A stretch of 64,000 nt of DNA from Chionis minor (taxonomy: Eukaryota > Chordata > Aves > Charadriiformes > Chionididae). The stretch lies in assembly GCA_013398295.1 (NCBI GenBank), contig VZSF01009117.1:558001-622000 (forward strand), read 5' to 3'. The notes under the pieces were generated by a model that saw only the letters and a list, made by a program, of their open reading frames with translations, did not search any database and had not been told where the DNA came from. Of the stretch, positions 11,441-23,679 are shown piece by piece. Numbering within the stretch: the first letter of the stretch is position 1; every line of letters begins with the position of its first letter. The position numbers and the translations under genes were made by a program.

Positions 11441-14400
11441 ACAAGCACATGTGACTTCAGAAAGTCCCCCCCCCGCTGGAGAAAACATTTTCTTGTTCAA
11501 TGGCTTTTCAGTGATTTCCCTGGGAAGACACAAATTATTTAAAATTTGGTTTTCATTCCTGTTCCAAAGCAAACTTCAAAATGAACAACTTTGTCACTTC
11601 CCAAAAGATTAATATGTTCGCCTCCCCTCCAAAATTTCTCATTTAACAAGATCAGATTTCAAGGAGGGAAAAAAAAACACTAAAGAAAGAACTGCCTATA
11701 ACACAGATGACAAATAACATGTACTATAAAAAATGGTAATCATAAAATATCTTTCTGGCACCCAAACTGAAATTTAATGCAAATAAGAAGAAAAGTAGTA
11801 AAAGCTGATTATATTCTGATCCGTTTCCTATGAATGTATGTTTAAATATTACGTAATATTCTACTTGCATCTTTTTTTCCAAGAAAGGTTCTTTCCCTTT
11901 CTTCCTTTTTTATTCATGAACAGAAGAAAACATTAAACTCTACATTTCCCATTCAATATTGAAGTAACATCTGGCTTATTTTTGTTATTTCCCTTTCTTT
12001 GTTCTGTAATGTTGTTCACCTTGATTGAATTGTCAACAAATACAGAAAACAAAGCCATTTAAACTCAGTGTGTGAGTGCATGTGCACATATACAAGGCCT
12101 GATTCTGCAACTCCCCCTTACACAACTGATGTTAATCATGTAAGAAAGAATCTATGGGCTCAAGCCTAAAAGAAGAGAGAAAACAACATTGTAAACTGCC
12201 TAAAGGAAATATAAAAGCTGTAATTTTAGTACTGTAGGGGTCACTGAAAGGGTTACAATAGCGATGTCTGTTCACATGGAATCTTAGCTGCAATCACAGA
12301 CCAACTACAGAGACACAGTAAGACCCGTATTTCAAAAGTTTCAGGATGAGGAAATAATGAATAATTAAGTGAAAATGCACAAACACGAGGGGCAGAAAGA
12401 AAAAAAACTTTAAGCTATGATAATTATCACAAGTTTTCTGTCATTACATAAAGATTTCAACAAATATATGGATAAAACTAAACTCCGGCTGATGGACTTC
12501 TAAAATAAATTCCTCACCTGTTGTGAATAACAGCAAACAGAAACAAAAGAACAGCAGCACTCTAGGACGTCCAGAAAGGTCAAACCTTGAAGGCTGTTAA
12601 AACTCAGTAACACGAGAAGAATAAATTGTGCAGCTTTGTTTTTCCTCTTATATGTTACAAAAGATGAACTGTAGCATTGAAAACTTTTTTTAGCATATAA
12701 ATATGTTCTTATTCCAGCCTGGAAGAGAAAAAAAAATACATTGAATAACCCTCCATGTTTTATATTTTTAGTAGTGCAAATTAGTGACTACAAATAACTA
12801 TCAAAACAAGGTGTTGATGAGCACCAGAAGCAAAGAATAAAAATAAGCTTCCTTTCCTGTATATAAGCAATAGTGTCTATACCCCAACTGATATCTGGTC
12901 TTGCATAGAATACTATTAATTAACAACAGTTAAAGGGAATTAATAAAAATAATTTGTATTACTCATTCCTCTCAAGCCTAGAAGACATTGGAATAATTTA
13001 ATATATAAACAGTACATTTAGCTAGTAAGAAAACTTTGCAGGCAATGAAAGGTATCTACTAACTTGAATGCTGGTAAAAACATCAGCTCCTTTTTCAAAC
13101 AGACAGTAGTAAAGTGGAATGTCATATCAACTGAACAAAATCTGAGAGATATTCTGCTTGTTTCTGTGGTAGACTATAAGGGAACGTATTTGTAAGGTGA
13201 GGATTCTCAGGGCCTAATTTTGCTCATGGTACCTATGATGCAGGGACGCCAACAGGAATTGTATATGCTTTGACACAGGCCAGGATGTGCTTCTTGTTGG
13301 ACCCAAACTAGCCAGAAGTTCGAGTGTCTCTGTCCCAACCTCTTCAAGATGAAAAGGATTTCTAAATGCAAAAAGCTTGTTTGATTAAAATGTAAACTCA
13401 AATGATTTATTAAAAATGACTGGGTTAGGCAAAATAGCTATAAATAGGAGGAATGGAAATGGAGAAGAGAGGGCTCATGAACAATTTTTCCTGCCTTAAA
13501 TTCCTCCTTACAGTGTTGGTTTCAGTCAAGATAATGGCTTTCTGGTTTGCAATGAACTCTTCAGTTCTCATTGGTCCACAGAAATTTTCTCTTTCCATCA
13601 CTATACAGTCCTGAAAATGTGGCTGTTCCCTGCTCCTGTCTGCAATTTCTTGGTTTTCTATTATTCTGTGAGCTCTCTTCTACTGTCTCAGTTAACTAGC
13701 AATCTAAGCATGCAGATCCTCAGACATTTCTTTATTTAGGCGGAGCAAAGATGGACCAGACATGATGCTAGATCCATCCACCCTCATTGTTTTTCTGCTT
13801 AGCTTGGATAAAGACATTGAAAAGATGCGCAGTACACTTTGCTCTTAGCTTTCCAGGCAATGGAGTTACAAAAAAGTCTTTTACTCTGTCTGATCCTCTT
13901 TATGGGCATATGATCTAAGAATAGATTATGTACCAATTTTGAAAATAATTTGTAGCATCTTATGAGTTTAACTTAGGACCTAATTGTTGTATTAAATTTC
14001 AATTTTATTTATAGTTTTTGGCAAATATAAACAGAGCTATGGAATTTAAGTTATAAATGAGTCACAAGCATGAAAACATAATATGTTCTGTAATCTTAGT
14101 ATGCTTAACAGGGTAGCAGGGTTGTGCCTGTGCCCAGTAAATCTAAGTCCTTAATTTCTTCGGTGATGCTGCTAGTCATCAGGATAGAGAAGATAATAGA
14201 CTCTTTTGAAACAATGGACTGACCTGAAACCAGGTGATTGACTGAACTCCAAACAGCCATCACAAAGTAGAAGTTATTTGACTGATAGTTACAGAAGTAC
14301 TCCATGAGGAATTTTGGGTGGTTCTGGAGATTTCTTCAGGAAACTTGTGCTGTGGCTAGTCCAATTTGCACCCTTAAGTGTTCATTAGCATCCTGTACAG

Positions 14401-15548
14401 CGTGACTCATATATTCCTGGGCAGTTCCTGCTGGTGAAGTGATCAAAACTTACAAAGGTAAGACAGTTGTAAATAGTTTATTTAAGACATGTTTTGTATG
14501 TAGTTAAGATAATCAATAACAATAGATTACGCATATGCTGGAGTGCTCGCACAGGAGCATGGATTGAAAGAACCGAGCAGAACAGCAGTTTGGAGAAACT
14601 CAACCGAACTAGCTGACAACATTTGTGCAGGGACACTTACAACAGGTCACTGTCCAGACAATTGACCATGCTATTCAAGGAATACGATTTCCTGTATGAA
14701 CATTACCTTATGCCAAGAATCCAATAAATCATTAGAGCAAAACAAAACACTCTTCCCATGAGTGTCTGTGCAGAAAGGCATATTAATATAAGAAAAAAAC
14801 CCACATGAATATTCATAAGTAACTGAAAGAAATAGATGTTCATATACAACAGTAATGGGACCTATGTACACACAATTAGACTACCCTTGTGTACAGTTAA
14901 AGAGTTCAAATCCTTCCAAAACATCCTTTTTTCTGCAGAGGAATAATTAGAGGGAGTTAAATGACATACTGAAGTAAATACAGCTCTTAACATTTGAGGA
15001 ATTAAGACCCTTAATTTTAGGTGCATTTTTACTGCAATTCCACCTGAAGTCAAATTCTGACAGAGTATGCCTCTGAAAATTCCTGTAGGATTTATATCTA
15101 CAGCAGCAGACCAACCTAACAGCTAGCATCCTCTGAGAATGAAAGGATGAGATGTAAATAGCAACAGTAGTGCTAACCCTGACTTTATTTTGCTACACAG
15201 AATATATGCTCCAAAAACTCCATGGCTTTATCAGGGATTAAGCCATTTATGGCTACTAAAATAGCATGCAGACTTCAGAATAAAACGTTGTGTGATCAGG
15301 AAACTATTCAGTTATGGCAGTTCCCTGAAATAATAACCAAGGAAGAAACTGTCAGTCTCATTAGGAAGACTGAGACAATTTTGGTCAGTCCTAATTCAGT
15401 CTTAAACTATCATGAAGCAGAGGCTGTATCCTAATGACATGCAGGATATGTTTCTAATAGCAGAATTCTCAGCATGCCTTATATTAGTATGAACCTCAGA
15501 ATATTTCCTGTTTTTGCATTAGTCAAGCTGATAATTCTTCTTGTCTAG
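11441..15548. other. No gene seen; unique AT-rich DNA
   Basis: Only short open frames and A-rich runs are visible. The part from 12090 to 12165 may be an old repeat (listed separately). The stretch at 14480-14690 has a composition shift and could be an old LTR fragment, but no defining signal was found. Confidence 0.5.
12090..12165. repeat. Possible ancient amniote interspersed repeat
   Basis: AGGCCTGATTCTGCAACTC followed by CATGTAAG-type sequence resembles, from memory, an old palindromic repeat common in reptile and bird genomes that begins GGGCCTGATCCTGCA. The copy is short and diverged. Confidence 0.3.
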
Positions 15549-15915
15549 TTTGGAGAAAAGAAGGCTGAGGGGCAACCTCATTGCTCTCTGCAGCTTCCTG
15601 AGGACGGGAAGTGGAGAGGGAGGTTCTAATCTCTTCTCCCTGGTATCCAATGACAGGACATGTCAAATGGCTCAAAGGTGCATCAGGGGAGGTTCAGGCT
15701 GGACATTAGGAAGCATTTCTTTACTGAGAGAATGGTTGAAACCTGTAACAGGCTTCCGAGAGAGGTGGTGGGTGCCCCAAGCACGTTAGTGTTTAAGAGG
15801 CATTTGGACAACGTCGTTAATAACACACTTTAACTTTTGGTCAGTCCCGGATTGGTCAGGCAGTTGAACTAGGACATTGTTGTAGGTCCCTTCCAACTGA
15901 AATACTCTATTCTTT
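15549..15915 (+). mobile_element. CR1 LINE 3' end
   Basis: Starts with TTTGGAGAAAAGAAGGCTGAGG, the typical region near the end of CR1 ORF2. It runs through the GACATTAGGAAGCATTTCTT segment and finishes with GTAGGTCCCTTCCAACTGAA and a decayed ATTCTATTCT tail. It is a 5'-truncated sense-strand copy of about 370 bp, as is usual for CR1. The 82-codon open frame inside (15541-15789) is a shadow of the element. It is diverged, so old. Confidence 0.9.
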
Positions 15916-16079
15916 TCTCAAAGATGATATACCCACTGTTTTGCATTCATTATATCTTGAGTGGAAGTAGCATAACTAGAAAAGCAATGCTAAAAATGGA
16001 GACTTCTTTTTCTCTTCTTGATAAGGTTTGTTTGGGGATTTTGTTTGACACGTTCCTAATTTATCATACGATTCTCAAA

Positions 16080-16235
16080 AATTCAAACCCAGAGGGAAGT
16101 TGTTACGGGTCCCACCACAGACCTAACCCAAGTTCTGCACGGCAACATCTTTTTATCTTCTTTTATATTACAAGCCTTAAATCACTTCTAAATAAAGACT
16201 GAAGCTACAACACAAAAATAAAACAAAACATAAGG
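16080..16235 (+). other. Possible retrocopy 3' end before microsatellite
   Basis: The sequence ends in AATAAAGACTGAAGC (AATAAA near 16191), followed about 20 bp later by an A-rich run that grades into the AAAAG array. That order is what a processed retrocopy with a decayed poly(A) tail would show. No parent gene is recognised and no target duplication was found. Confidence 0.2.
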
Positions 16236-16340
16236 AAAAGAAAAGAAAAGAAAAGAAAAGAAAAGAAAAGAAAAGAAAAGAAAAGAAAAGAAAAGAAAAG
16301 AAAAGAAAAGAAAAGAAAAGAAAAGAAAAGAAAAGAAAAG
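16236..16340. repeat. (AAAAG)21 microsatellite
   Basis: A pure array of 21 AAAAG units (105 bp) with no interruption. On the minus strand it produces a spurious frame of repeated F/S/L residues. The purity suggests recent expansion, and the array is likely to vary in length between individuals. Confidence 0.98.
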
Positions 16341-16879
16341 GAGCAAAAGTTTCAGCTACTGAAGAAAAGGAAATGCCAAGCATCTAAAGGAAGATGATAA
16401 CAGATACAGATGAGGCAGCAGATGAACTTATATATATTGTATAATGGAGGAAGGATCAACTGCACAAAAAACAATAAAGAATGGAACCCTTGTACATTGC
16501 GGTAATTAATTCAAATCCAGGTTAGTCTGTCATTTCTGGAAGCTGGAATCACATCTGGCTAAACTACTGTTACTGACAGTTCTTGGATCAATTTAGCTTC
16601 TATATAGGCAGGGCACTGTTCAAAGTTGTACCTGTTTACTTTCGATTTTTTTTTTAATTTTAACTTTGGCTAAATACAGTCAACCAATGGACAGAATACA
16701 AGAGTAAATTCTGAACTACTTTCCTGAGTTGTGAAAATCAAGAAAGAAATAAAAATAGACTTTATTGCTTTATTGAAAGAGAGTGAAAATATTTCAGCAC
16801 ATGATGCACAAATGCGTGTACACAATGTGTTTGTATTTTCTTAAAGGTGAATACACACTTCATTGCTCTCCTAACTATT

Positions 16880-17360
16880 GCTTGTGTGAAGGTTTACACT
16901 GATCGTAGGCAAAACCACAGGCTGATAAAGCATATCGTGGAGAGACGATCCAGACCGAGTGGCAGTGCTTTCGTTGAGGGTCTGACTTTTCCCTGTGCTG
17001 GGCCCCAGCTTGGCCAGCAACTGCAAGCCCCGAGCTTGCACAGCAACAGCGACATGACGCCACTGGGTGGTGACCACAGAAATCCCTGAGGAAAGTGTAT
17101 AAACCACTCCCCCAGGCCCTGACTCGAGTGCTCCTGGGGAAAGGCTGCCTTGGTGATCTCCACTTAACTGGGATGCCAGGTAAGGATACTTTCCTGGGAA
17201 CTGAGTGATACCTACTAGGTAGATTATAAAGAATTTGTAATAGAAGCAGAAGAGTGCCCACTCGCAGGGTCTTGTAATTGTTATCTACTTAGTAAGTGCC
17301 TTATCCTAATAAAACTCATTTTGTGTCTCAGACTCGGAATCTTATTCCTTCAAAGGGTAG
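16880..17360 (+). mobile_element. LTR-like block
   Basis: A GC-richer stretch within AT-rich DNA has promoter and polyadenylation signals in LTR order: GTGTATAAACCAC near 17095 (TATA box), then about 215 bp later CTAATAAAACTC near 17310 (AATAAA), followed by TTTTGTGTCTCAGAC. Overlapping minus-strand frames at 16871-17261 are a by-product of the higher GC. Edges are uncertain: TGTGTGAAGG near 16882 and TTCCTTCA near 17350 could be inverted termini, but no target duplication was confirmed. It may be a solo LTR of an endogenous retrovirus, or an unrelated promoter-like segment. Confidence 0.4.
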
Positions 17361-17924
17361 ATACCAGCAGAGATTATTACCGTGGCAGATATTATCAGAA
17401 AAGAACTGATTAATATTAGCAGAATTCAGAACTGATGGGTTTATGGAAAATAGGTCTTTTGATACAAAATGCACATTATATACTGTACTTAAAGGCTTAG
17501 TTGAAAAAGACAGCTATGATTTCTGTTCTGTGAAACTTAGCTCTCCATTCAAGATCTCCTTTTTCCCACTCTCATACCACACAGCTGGGAATTCACATAT
17601 TCCCATACCAGTGCCATAACTTCTTTATAGCACCTCAGAAGGTCCTGTGAACTTACACAGATTCAGAAAAAAAAGTTGCAGCTCTGGTGTAGCAGAGTTG
17701 AAGATAAGCAATCTTTCCAGAGTCCTGCATTTAGGTACTATTATGTGTTCTGAGGTGGGACTATGAATGTCATATAACCTGATGTGAGGATCAGCATGTT
17801 CACATGTGAGAATGTCAAACCATGGATAAAGATAACTATGTTAAAATAATAAACCTAAACCTGTAAAATCAAGATAGCTGTGACTTTGTCTTGATGAGTC
17901 TTGAAGCTCATTCAGCTCATCCAG

Positions 17925-18115
17925 GCTGAGCCTTATCCTCCCTGGGTAACTTGCTCTACTTTGCTACTGAAAATACTTTTCCTAATGTCCAGATGAACCA
18001 TTCCAAGTTGCAATTGGAGACATTTATTCTTTGCTGTACCATCTTTCAGTACCGAGAAGAGTTTGGTTTCGGCATTCAATATGGAAAATTGTCTCCATCT
18101 CCTCTTGAGCCATAA
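17925..18115 (-). mobile_element. Old CR1 remnant
   Basis: The + strand reads ACTTTTCCTAATGTCCAGATGAACC, then a degenerate counterpart of the CR1 stretch that normally reads AACTTGAGGCCATTTCC and on to GAGAAGAG. This is the antisense of the end of CR1 ORF2, heavily mutated. The same stretch is seen in younger form at 20610-20710. No tail remains. Confidence 0.5.
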
Positions 18116-18119
18116 GATG

Positions 18120-20421
18120 AGCATGCATGGTCTATTTCCAGCATTTATACGTATTTGTAACTTTTTCTCTGTAGCCGTATTCCATATATATAATCATGAT
18201 TTTGTATTTTTGGATGGAGAATAGTAAATCAAAATTATTCTTTGCGCATCTATAAGCTTTACTATTTCTATATAAATATGAGTGCATGAATGAGACAAGA
18301 TGCTGCAGTCCAAAACTAAAAACCCCAACTATATGCATATTTTTATCAATATTAATATCTATAATTACGTAAAAGTTGTAAGTGCTACATATATCTACTA
18401 ACCATCAGTACATGAGACAGCTGGCTGGTACATCAATATGTTTTTCTTGCTAACTTATTTTTAATCATCCTTATATTTTAAGCAAGAGACAGTATGAGAA
18501 AAAATAAAGGAAACAGAGAAAGCTTGAAGCTAGCTCAGAAACAAGCAAAGGATATTTTATTTCTTGCTTTTATGTACTGCTACATCCTCTTAATTTTCTC
18601 CTTATTGCTTTTATGTGCAACTTTTTCTTCTACACTTTCCTTTATGCACGCCACACCATGATGAAGTGCTGAATACTATTTATTTTTATATGAAGAAAGG
18701 AATACAATGACCTCAAGTAAGGGATGACTGTATGGGCAGGCAGGCACTATTTAATACCTTAGACAAAAAACCCACAAGGATTCATACAATGCTTGAATAT
18801 TATAAATTAAAAACCAAAATTGGTTTAATTATCACAATTATTCTTAATTGTCTCAATGTGATCAGTTTTTCTCACTACTCTTAAGCTTTCCAGCACTTGT
18901 ATTAACACCAAAGTCTGAAACATCTTGACTGAAATAGAAGTATGTTTCCTCCTTCTAGCACACACTTACATTAATAGGGTAAAAAAGTGAAATGGTTCCT
19001 CAATGTTCTAAAGAAACAATAGCTCTGACAGTTAAAGACTATTAATGGCATCTCATAATCTTGTGAGACCGCCATAATTACTTCTGACATCACTATGTCT
19101 TATTAGCAGCCACATTTACTATCTTTTTACTTCTCGTTCCAGTTTCTTACATATGAAGTAGCCAACGCGTTGAGACATTAAATTTTGGAAAAATTATTTT
19201 ATTACTCTTCAAAGCAATTAACTCCTCCATACTTGATTAGATACCGCTATATCTCAAACTTCTTTAAGTTTCAGACAATATCTAAAATTTAAAATACAGA
19301 TTTGTGTCCTTTTTAATAAATCATTGCACACATGAATGTGTTACACGACGAAATTTGTAACTAATCTATTACTAGTTACTACGCTGATATTCTACTGCAG
19401 AAAGAAATTGTATAGATAGTAAAAAAGTAGTATTAGAAACAGTAATTCAAGCCTAATGAAGCAACATTAGCACTTTTATGTTGTACTTTCTAATTAGGAA
19501 GTCTGTTAATGAAATTGGGACATTTACTTGATTGCTCTGAACAATTATTTTCAAATTAAGCCTAGCAATTAAATAGCATGATTAAACTCATGGTACAGGC
19601 TTTTTAGTAGAGATACATTAAGTATCTTGCCTGCTATATTATGCACGGTAGTCAGAACTGCAAAAATCTTCTGATTAGTCAATGTAAATTAAGAACAATG
19701 CCATTTCATTGAGAACACAAATGAATATGCAAAGAGGGAAAAAAAACCCACCTCTATTATGTAGGCCAAATAACAGCCAGAAAAACTATTGTAAAAACTA
19801 ATTACATTGGTGATATTTTTTCCTGATTTCTTCTATACAAGAGAGGGTCAAGGAAACAAATACAAATTCCTCATATTAGCTTGGCTTGCATGCCATGTAA
19901 GAGATGATGAAATAAAATACTTTTTCCAGCTGAAGCCACAGTTGATGCTGAAAGCTCTTTAAATCATTAGATCTCTGCCATCACCTCACATCAGGAATTT
20001 TAGTGGTGAATGTACTGAGATAATTGAGTAATCTGAACTAGTTTTATCAGCAGTAGTAAGACTGCAAGGTGATGGGTATGATTTCATAGGACATATATGT
20101 TTCCTTGAAACTATGAAACACTTAGGAGACCGTTTATCAATGCAGAAGACTGCATCTGGCATTCCGTCTCACATAAGATACAATTCTTGTTGTATGTTAT
20201 GTGTGATTCCAATAATAAAAAATGCCTTGAAACTTGGAAATGGATTTTGTCAATGTTTAGCTACCAGCTAAGGGACGTATTAAATATATATGATGATTGC
20301 AGCCATTACAATCACAGGGAGAAAGAAATGTTAATAGTAAGAAAAAGAGAGATAATGCTTTCTTTTTTCAAGTAATATTTAGGTGCAAACTTTTTTTTCC
20401 TACTCATAGCACACAAAACCC
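18120..20421. other. No gene seen; very AT-rich unique DNA
   Basis: Only short open frames. I see no repeat family or RNA gene. Conserved non-coding elements cannot be recognised without alignment. Confidence 0.55.
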
Positions 20422-20849
20422 AGAATCATAGAATCGTAGAATCACCTAGGTTGGAAGGGACCTTTAAGATCATCAAGTCCAATCATAAACCTAACACCTC
20501 AGAACCATGTCCATGTCCCTCAGAACCACGTCTACCTGTTTTTCAAAAACTTCCAGCGATGGCACTTCCACCAGTTCCCTAGGCAGCCTGTTCCAATACT
20601 TGATAACCCTCTGTGAAGAAATTTTTCCTACGATCTAATCCAAACCTTCCCTGGCACAACTTGAAGCCATTTCCTCTTGTCCTATCAGTTGTTACTTGGC
20701 AGAAGAGATTGACCCTCACCTCTCTACAACCTCCATTTACATAGTGGTAGAAAGCGATAAAGCAGCTCCTCACAGCTTCATTTTGTCTAAGCTAAACAAC
20801 TCCAGTTCCTCCAGCTGTTCCTCATAAGACACATGCTCTAGGCTCTTCA

Positions 20850-21896
20850 CTAGCTTTGTTGCTCTTCTTTGGACATGATCCAGCACCTCAATGTCCTTCT
20901 TGTTGTGAAGGCCCCAAAACAGTGTTCCAGCTGGGGCCTCACCAATGCTGAGTACAGGGGGATGATCACTTCCCTACTCCTGCTGGCCACACTATTTCTG
21001 ATACAAGCCAGGATACTATTGGCCTTCTTGGCCACCTGGTCACACTGCCAGCTCTTACTCAACCACCTGTTAACCAACACCCCCAGGTCCATTTCTGCCA
21101 GGCAACTATCCAGCCACTTTTCCCCAAGCCTGTAGTGCTGCATGGGGTTCTTGTGACCCAAGCGCAGGACCTGGCACTTGGCCTTGAACTCCATACCATT
21201 GCCCTCGGCACGTCAATCCAGCCTGTCTGGATCCCTCTGTAGAGCCTCCCTACCCTCAAGCAGATCAACACTCCCACCTCACTTGCTGTTGTCTGCAAAC
21301 TTACTGAGGGTGCACTCGATCCCCTTGCCCAGGCTGTTGATAAAGATATTAAACAGAACTGGCCCCAATATTGAGCCCTGGGGAACACCACTTGTGACTG
21401 GCCACCAACTGGATTTATCTCCATTCACAACAACCCTTTGAGCCCAGCCTTCCAGACAGTTTTTGACCCAGCCAACAGTGCACCCACCTAAGCAACGAGC
21501 AGACAGTTTCTCCTGGAGAATGCTGTGGGAAATTATTTTGAAGGCTTTACTAAACTCCAGGTAAACAACATCTACAGCCTATCCCTCATCCACTAAGCAG
21601 ATCACCTTGTCATAGAAGGGGATCAGGTTAGTCAAGCAGGACGTGCCTTTCATGAACCTGTGCCGACTGGGCCTGATCACCTGGTTGTTCTGTATGTGCC
21701 ATGTAATGGCACTCAGGATGATCTGCTCCATAATGTTCCCCAGCACTGAGGTCAGACTGAGAGGCCTGTAGTTCCCTGGATCCTCCTTCCGGCCCTTCTT
21801 GTGGATGGGCGTCACATTTGCTAACCTCCTTTCAACTGATACCTCCCTGGTTAGCCAGGACTGCTGATAAATGATGGAAAGTGGCTTGGTGATCAC
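20850..21896 (-). pseudogene. CR1 ORF2 reverse-transcriptase relic (copy A)
   Basis: Covers most of the RT domain in two or more broken frames: the N-terminal RT blocks in 21579-21896, then the palm with FADN in place of FADD (21288-21299) and an in-frame TGA (21279-21281), then the thumb and C-terminal region in 20850-21194. The family enzyme copies its own RNA at a nicked chromosomal site. This copy cannot do so. Confidence 0.9.
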
Positions 21897-22066
21897 CTAC
21901 ACCAGCTCCCTCAGAACCCTTGGGTGGATCCCATCTGGCCCTATAAATTTGTGTATGTCTAGGTGGTGTAGCTGGTCACTAACCATTTCCCCTTTGATTA
22001 CAGGGGCTTCATTCTGCTCCCACCTCTGCTAGCTCAGGGGACTGCGTACTCAGGGAACAACTGGTC

Positions 22067-22519
22067 TCACTGTTAATGACTAAGGCAAAGAAGGCATTAT
22101 GTACCTCAGCCATCTCCTCATCCTTTGTCAATATGTTTCCACACCACCTAATAAAGGATGGAGATTCTCCTTAGTCCTCCTTTTATTGCTAATGTATTTA
22201 TAGAAACATCTTTTATTGTCTTTTACGGTGGTAGCCAGATTAATACCAGTTGGTCTTCGGCCCTACTGATTTTCTCCCTACAGAGCCTCACANTCACTGT
22301 TAATGACTAAGGCAAAGAAGGCATTATGTACCTCAGCCATCTCCTCATCCTTTGTCAATATGTTTCCACACCACCTAATAAAGGATGGAGATTCTCCTTA
22401 GTCCTCCTTTTATTGCTAATGTATTTATAGAAACATCTTTTATTGTCTTTTACGGTGGTAGCCAGATTAATACCAGTTGGTCTTCGGCCCTACTGATTTT
22501 CTCCCTACAGAGCCTCACA
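22067..22519. repeat. Exact 226-bp tandem duplication flanking an N
   Basis: 22067-22292 and 22294-22519 are identical by eye (both start TCACTGTTAATGACTAAGGC and end CAGAGCCTCACA), separated only by the N at 22293. It lies inside CR1 copy A. Two overlapping contig ends placed side by side would give this picture, so it is probably an assembly artefact, not biology. Confidence 0.95.
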
Positions 22520-22599
22520 GCATCTCTGTAGTCCTCGTGAGTAGCCTGCCCCTTCTTCCAAAGGCCACAAACTCTCCTTTTTCCCCTGAGTTGTGACCA

Positions 22600-22665
22600 T
22601 AGCTAAATAATACTCTATATTTAAATAATACACTAAATAATACACCAATTTTAAATAATAAGCAT
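22600..22665. repeat. TAAATAATA-type AT-rich tandem repeat
   Basis: TAAATAATA(C) recurs about four to five times with spacers, directly beyond the 5' end of CR1 copy A. Confidence 0.6.
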
Positions 22666-22759
22666 TCCATCCTTTTCACAAAAACTTTGTAAAGTGATTA
22701 AAAATAATCTACTTGACAGCTTTTGTCTTCACATACAAATTGATCTAAGAAAAATGCTA

Positions 22760-22883
22760 AATCCGGCTTCATTACAGTAGTTTAGCACATGTTTAGCTAT
22801 TATTCTTCAGTACTTAAGGGAATATGCAGAATTTAATGAGATCTAAACATTAAGCACATTCTTAAATGGCTTGATCAAGGGCC
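22760..22883. repeat. Possible ancient palindromic repeat
   Basis: The right part reads TTAAGCACATTCTTAAATGG and then GATCAAGGGCC. The left part has a loosely complementary TTTAGCACATGTTTAGC. From memory this resembles an old inverted-repeat (MITE-like) family of reptiles and birds. Strongly decayed. Confidence 0.35.
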
Positions 22884-23679
22884 TACAAAGTGAAGTCACA
22901 AAATATCTAATGTGAAAGGAAATATATAAAACATTTTTAAAAAATTAATTTAAAACCAAAGTTTGAATAAATTTGGCCTATGACTTGAACTCATTTTTCC
23001 CAACTCAGAGTCTCTTTCAACATGGTAGGTTGTCTTGGATTCGTATGTCACTCTATACGAAATAAAATGTGAAAAGCAGGAAATAAAAATAGGATAAAGA
23101 GCAACATGAAGAAGAATTAACACACAATCTTTTTTACATTAAAAAACCCCTAAATACTGATTAAATTTTGCTTACTATTTGAAAGTGTCCAGTTGAAGAC
23201 ATTAATTTTTTAATTATGTGTTTCATTAGAGCAATCACCCCAACTACCTATCTATTCAAAATTTCTGTTTAATGGAAAAAGTTGCTTCTGTGTTTCTGTT
23301 AGTAAAATAAGACACTGAGAGATGACTCTTTTTTCAACAATTAAATGAAAAGAAATGAAGTCACTATAGTAATGTGTAATCTCATATATCTTAAGGTTTC
23401 ACAGAACATACTCAACAGAATTGTTACAGAAGTAAACACATTTTTCAGGTTTGAAATGAACATGGGAAACGGAGTATCCTATGATTAAGTGCTACAAAAA
23501 AAATTGAAAAAGTTAATTATTGTTGGGAGATTAAAAGTTTATACAGCTTAATGTTCAAGATTGCCTGCCACCAAGGTAAACATCTTACATCAAAATCAGG
23601 ATCTCTGCAAACAACTTGTCATGTGAATTTATTTTATACATTTCTCCCCTTCCAACTGATCATTGTGTTTCCTCTCCCA
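22884..23679. other. No gene seen
   Basis: AT-rich unique sequence with short open frames only. Confidence 0.55.

Larger units (their letters stand above)
20422..22600 (-). mobile_element. CR1 LINE, long 5'-truncated copy (copy A)
   Basis: The 3' end is at low coordinates: AGAATCATAGAATCGTAGAATCA followed by CCTAGGTTGGAAGGGACC. From there the element runs through the ORF2 C-terminus and reverse transcriptase up to about 22600. Frame 20850-21194 carries the conserved [12 protein letters not shown] and [21 protein letters not shown] region. Frame 21579-21896 carries PIHKKGRKEDPGNYRPLSLT, an early RT block. The element is dead: the catalytic FADD box reads FADN (21288-21299) and is followed two codons later by a stop (21279-21281), with other frame breaks. 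Its 5' part contains a 226-bp duplication around an N. 20666-21909 recurs almost exactly at 37395-38638. Confidence 0.97.

Noticed and set aside
16177..16383. Minus-strand frame rich in repeated FFSFL
   Set aside because: It is only the translation of the AAAAG microsatellite.
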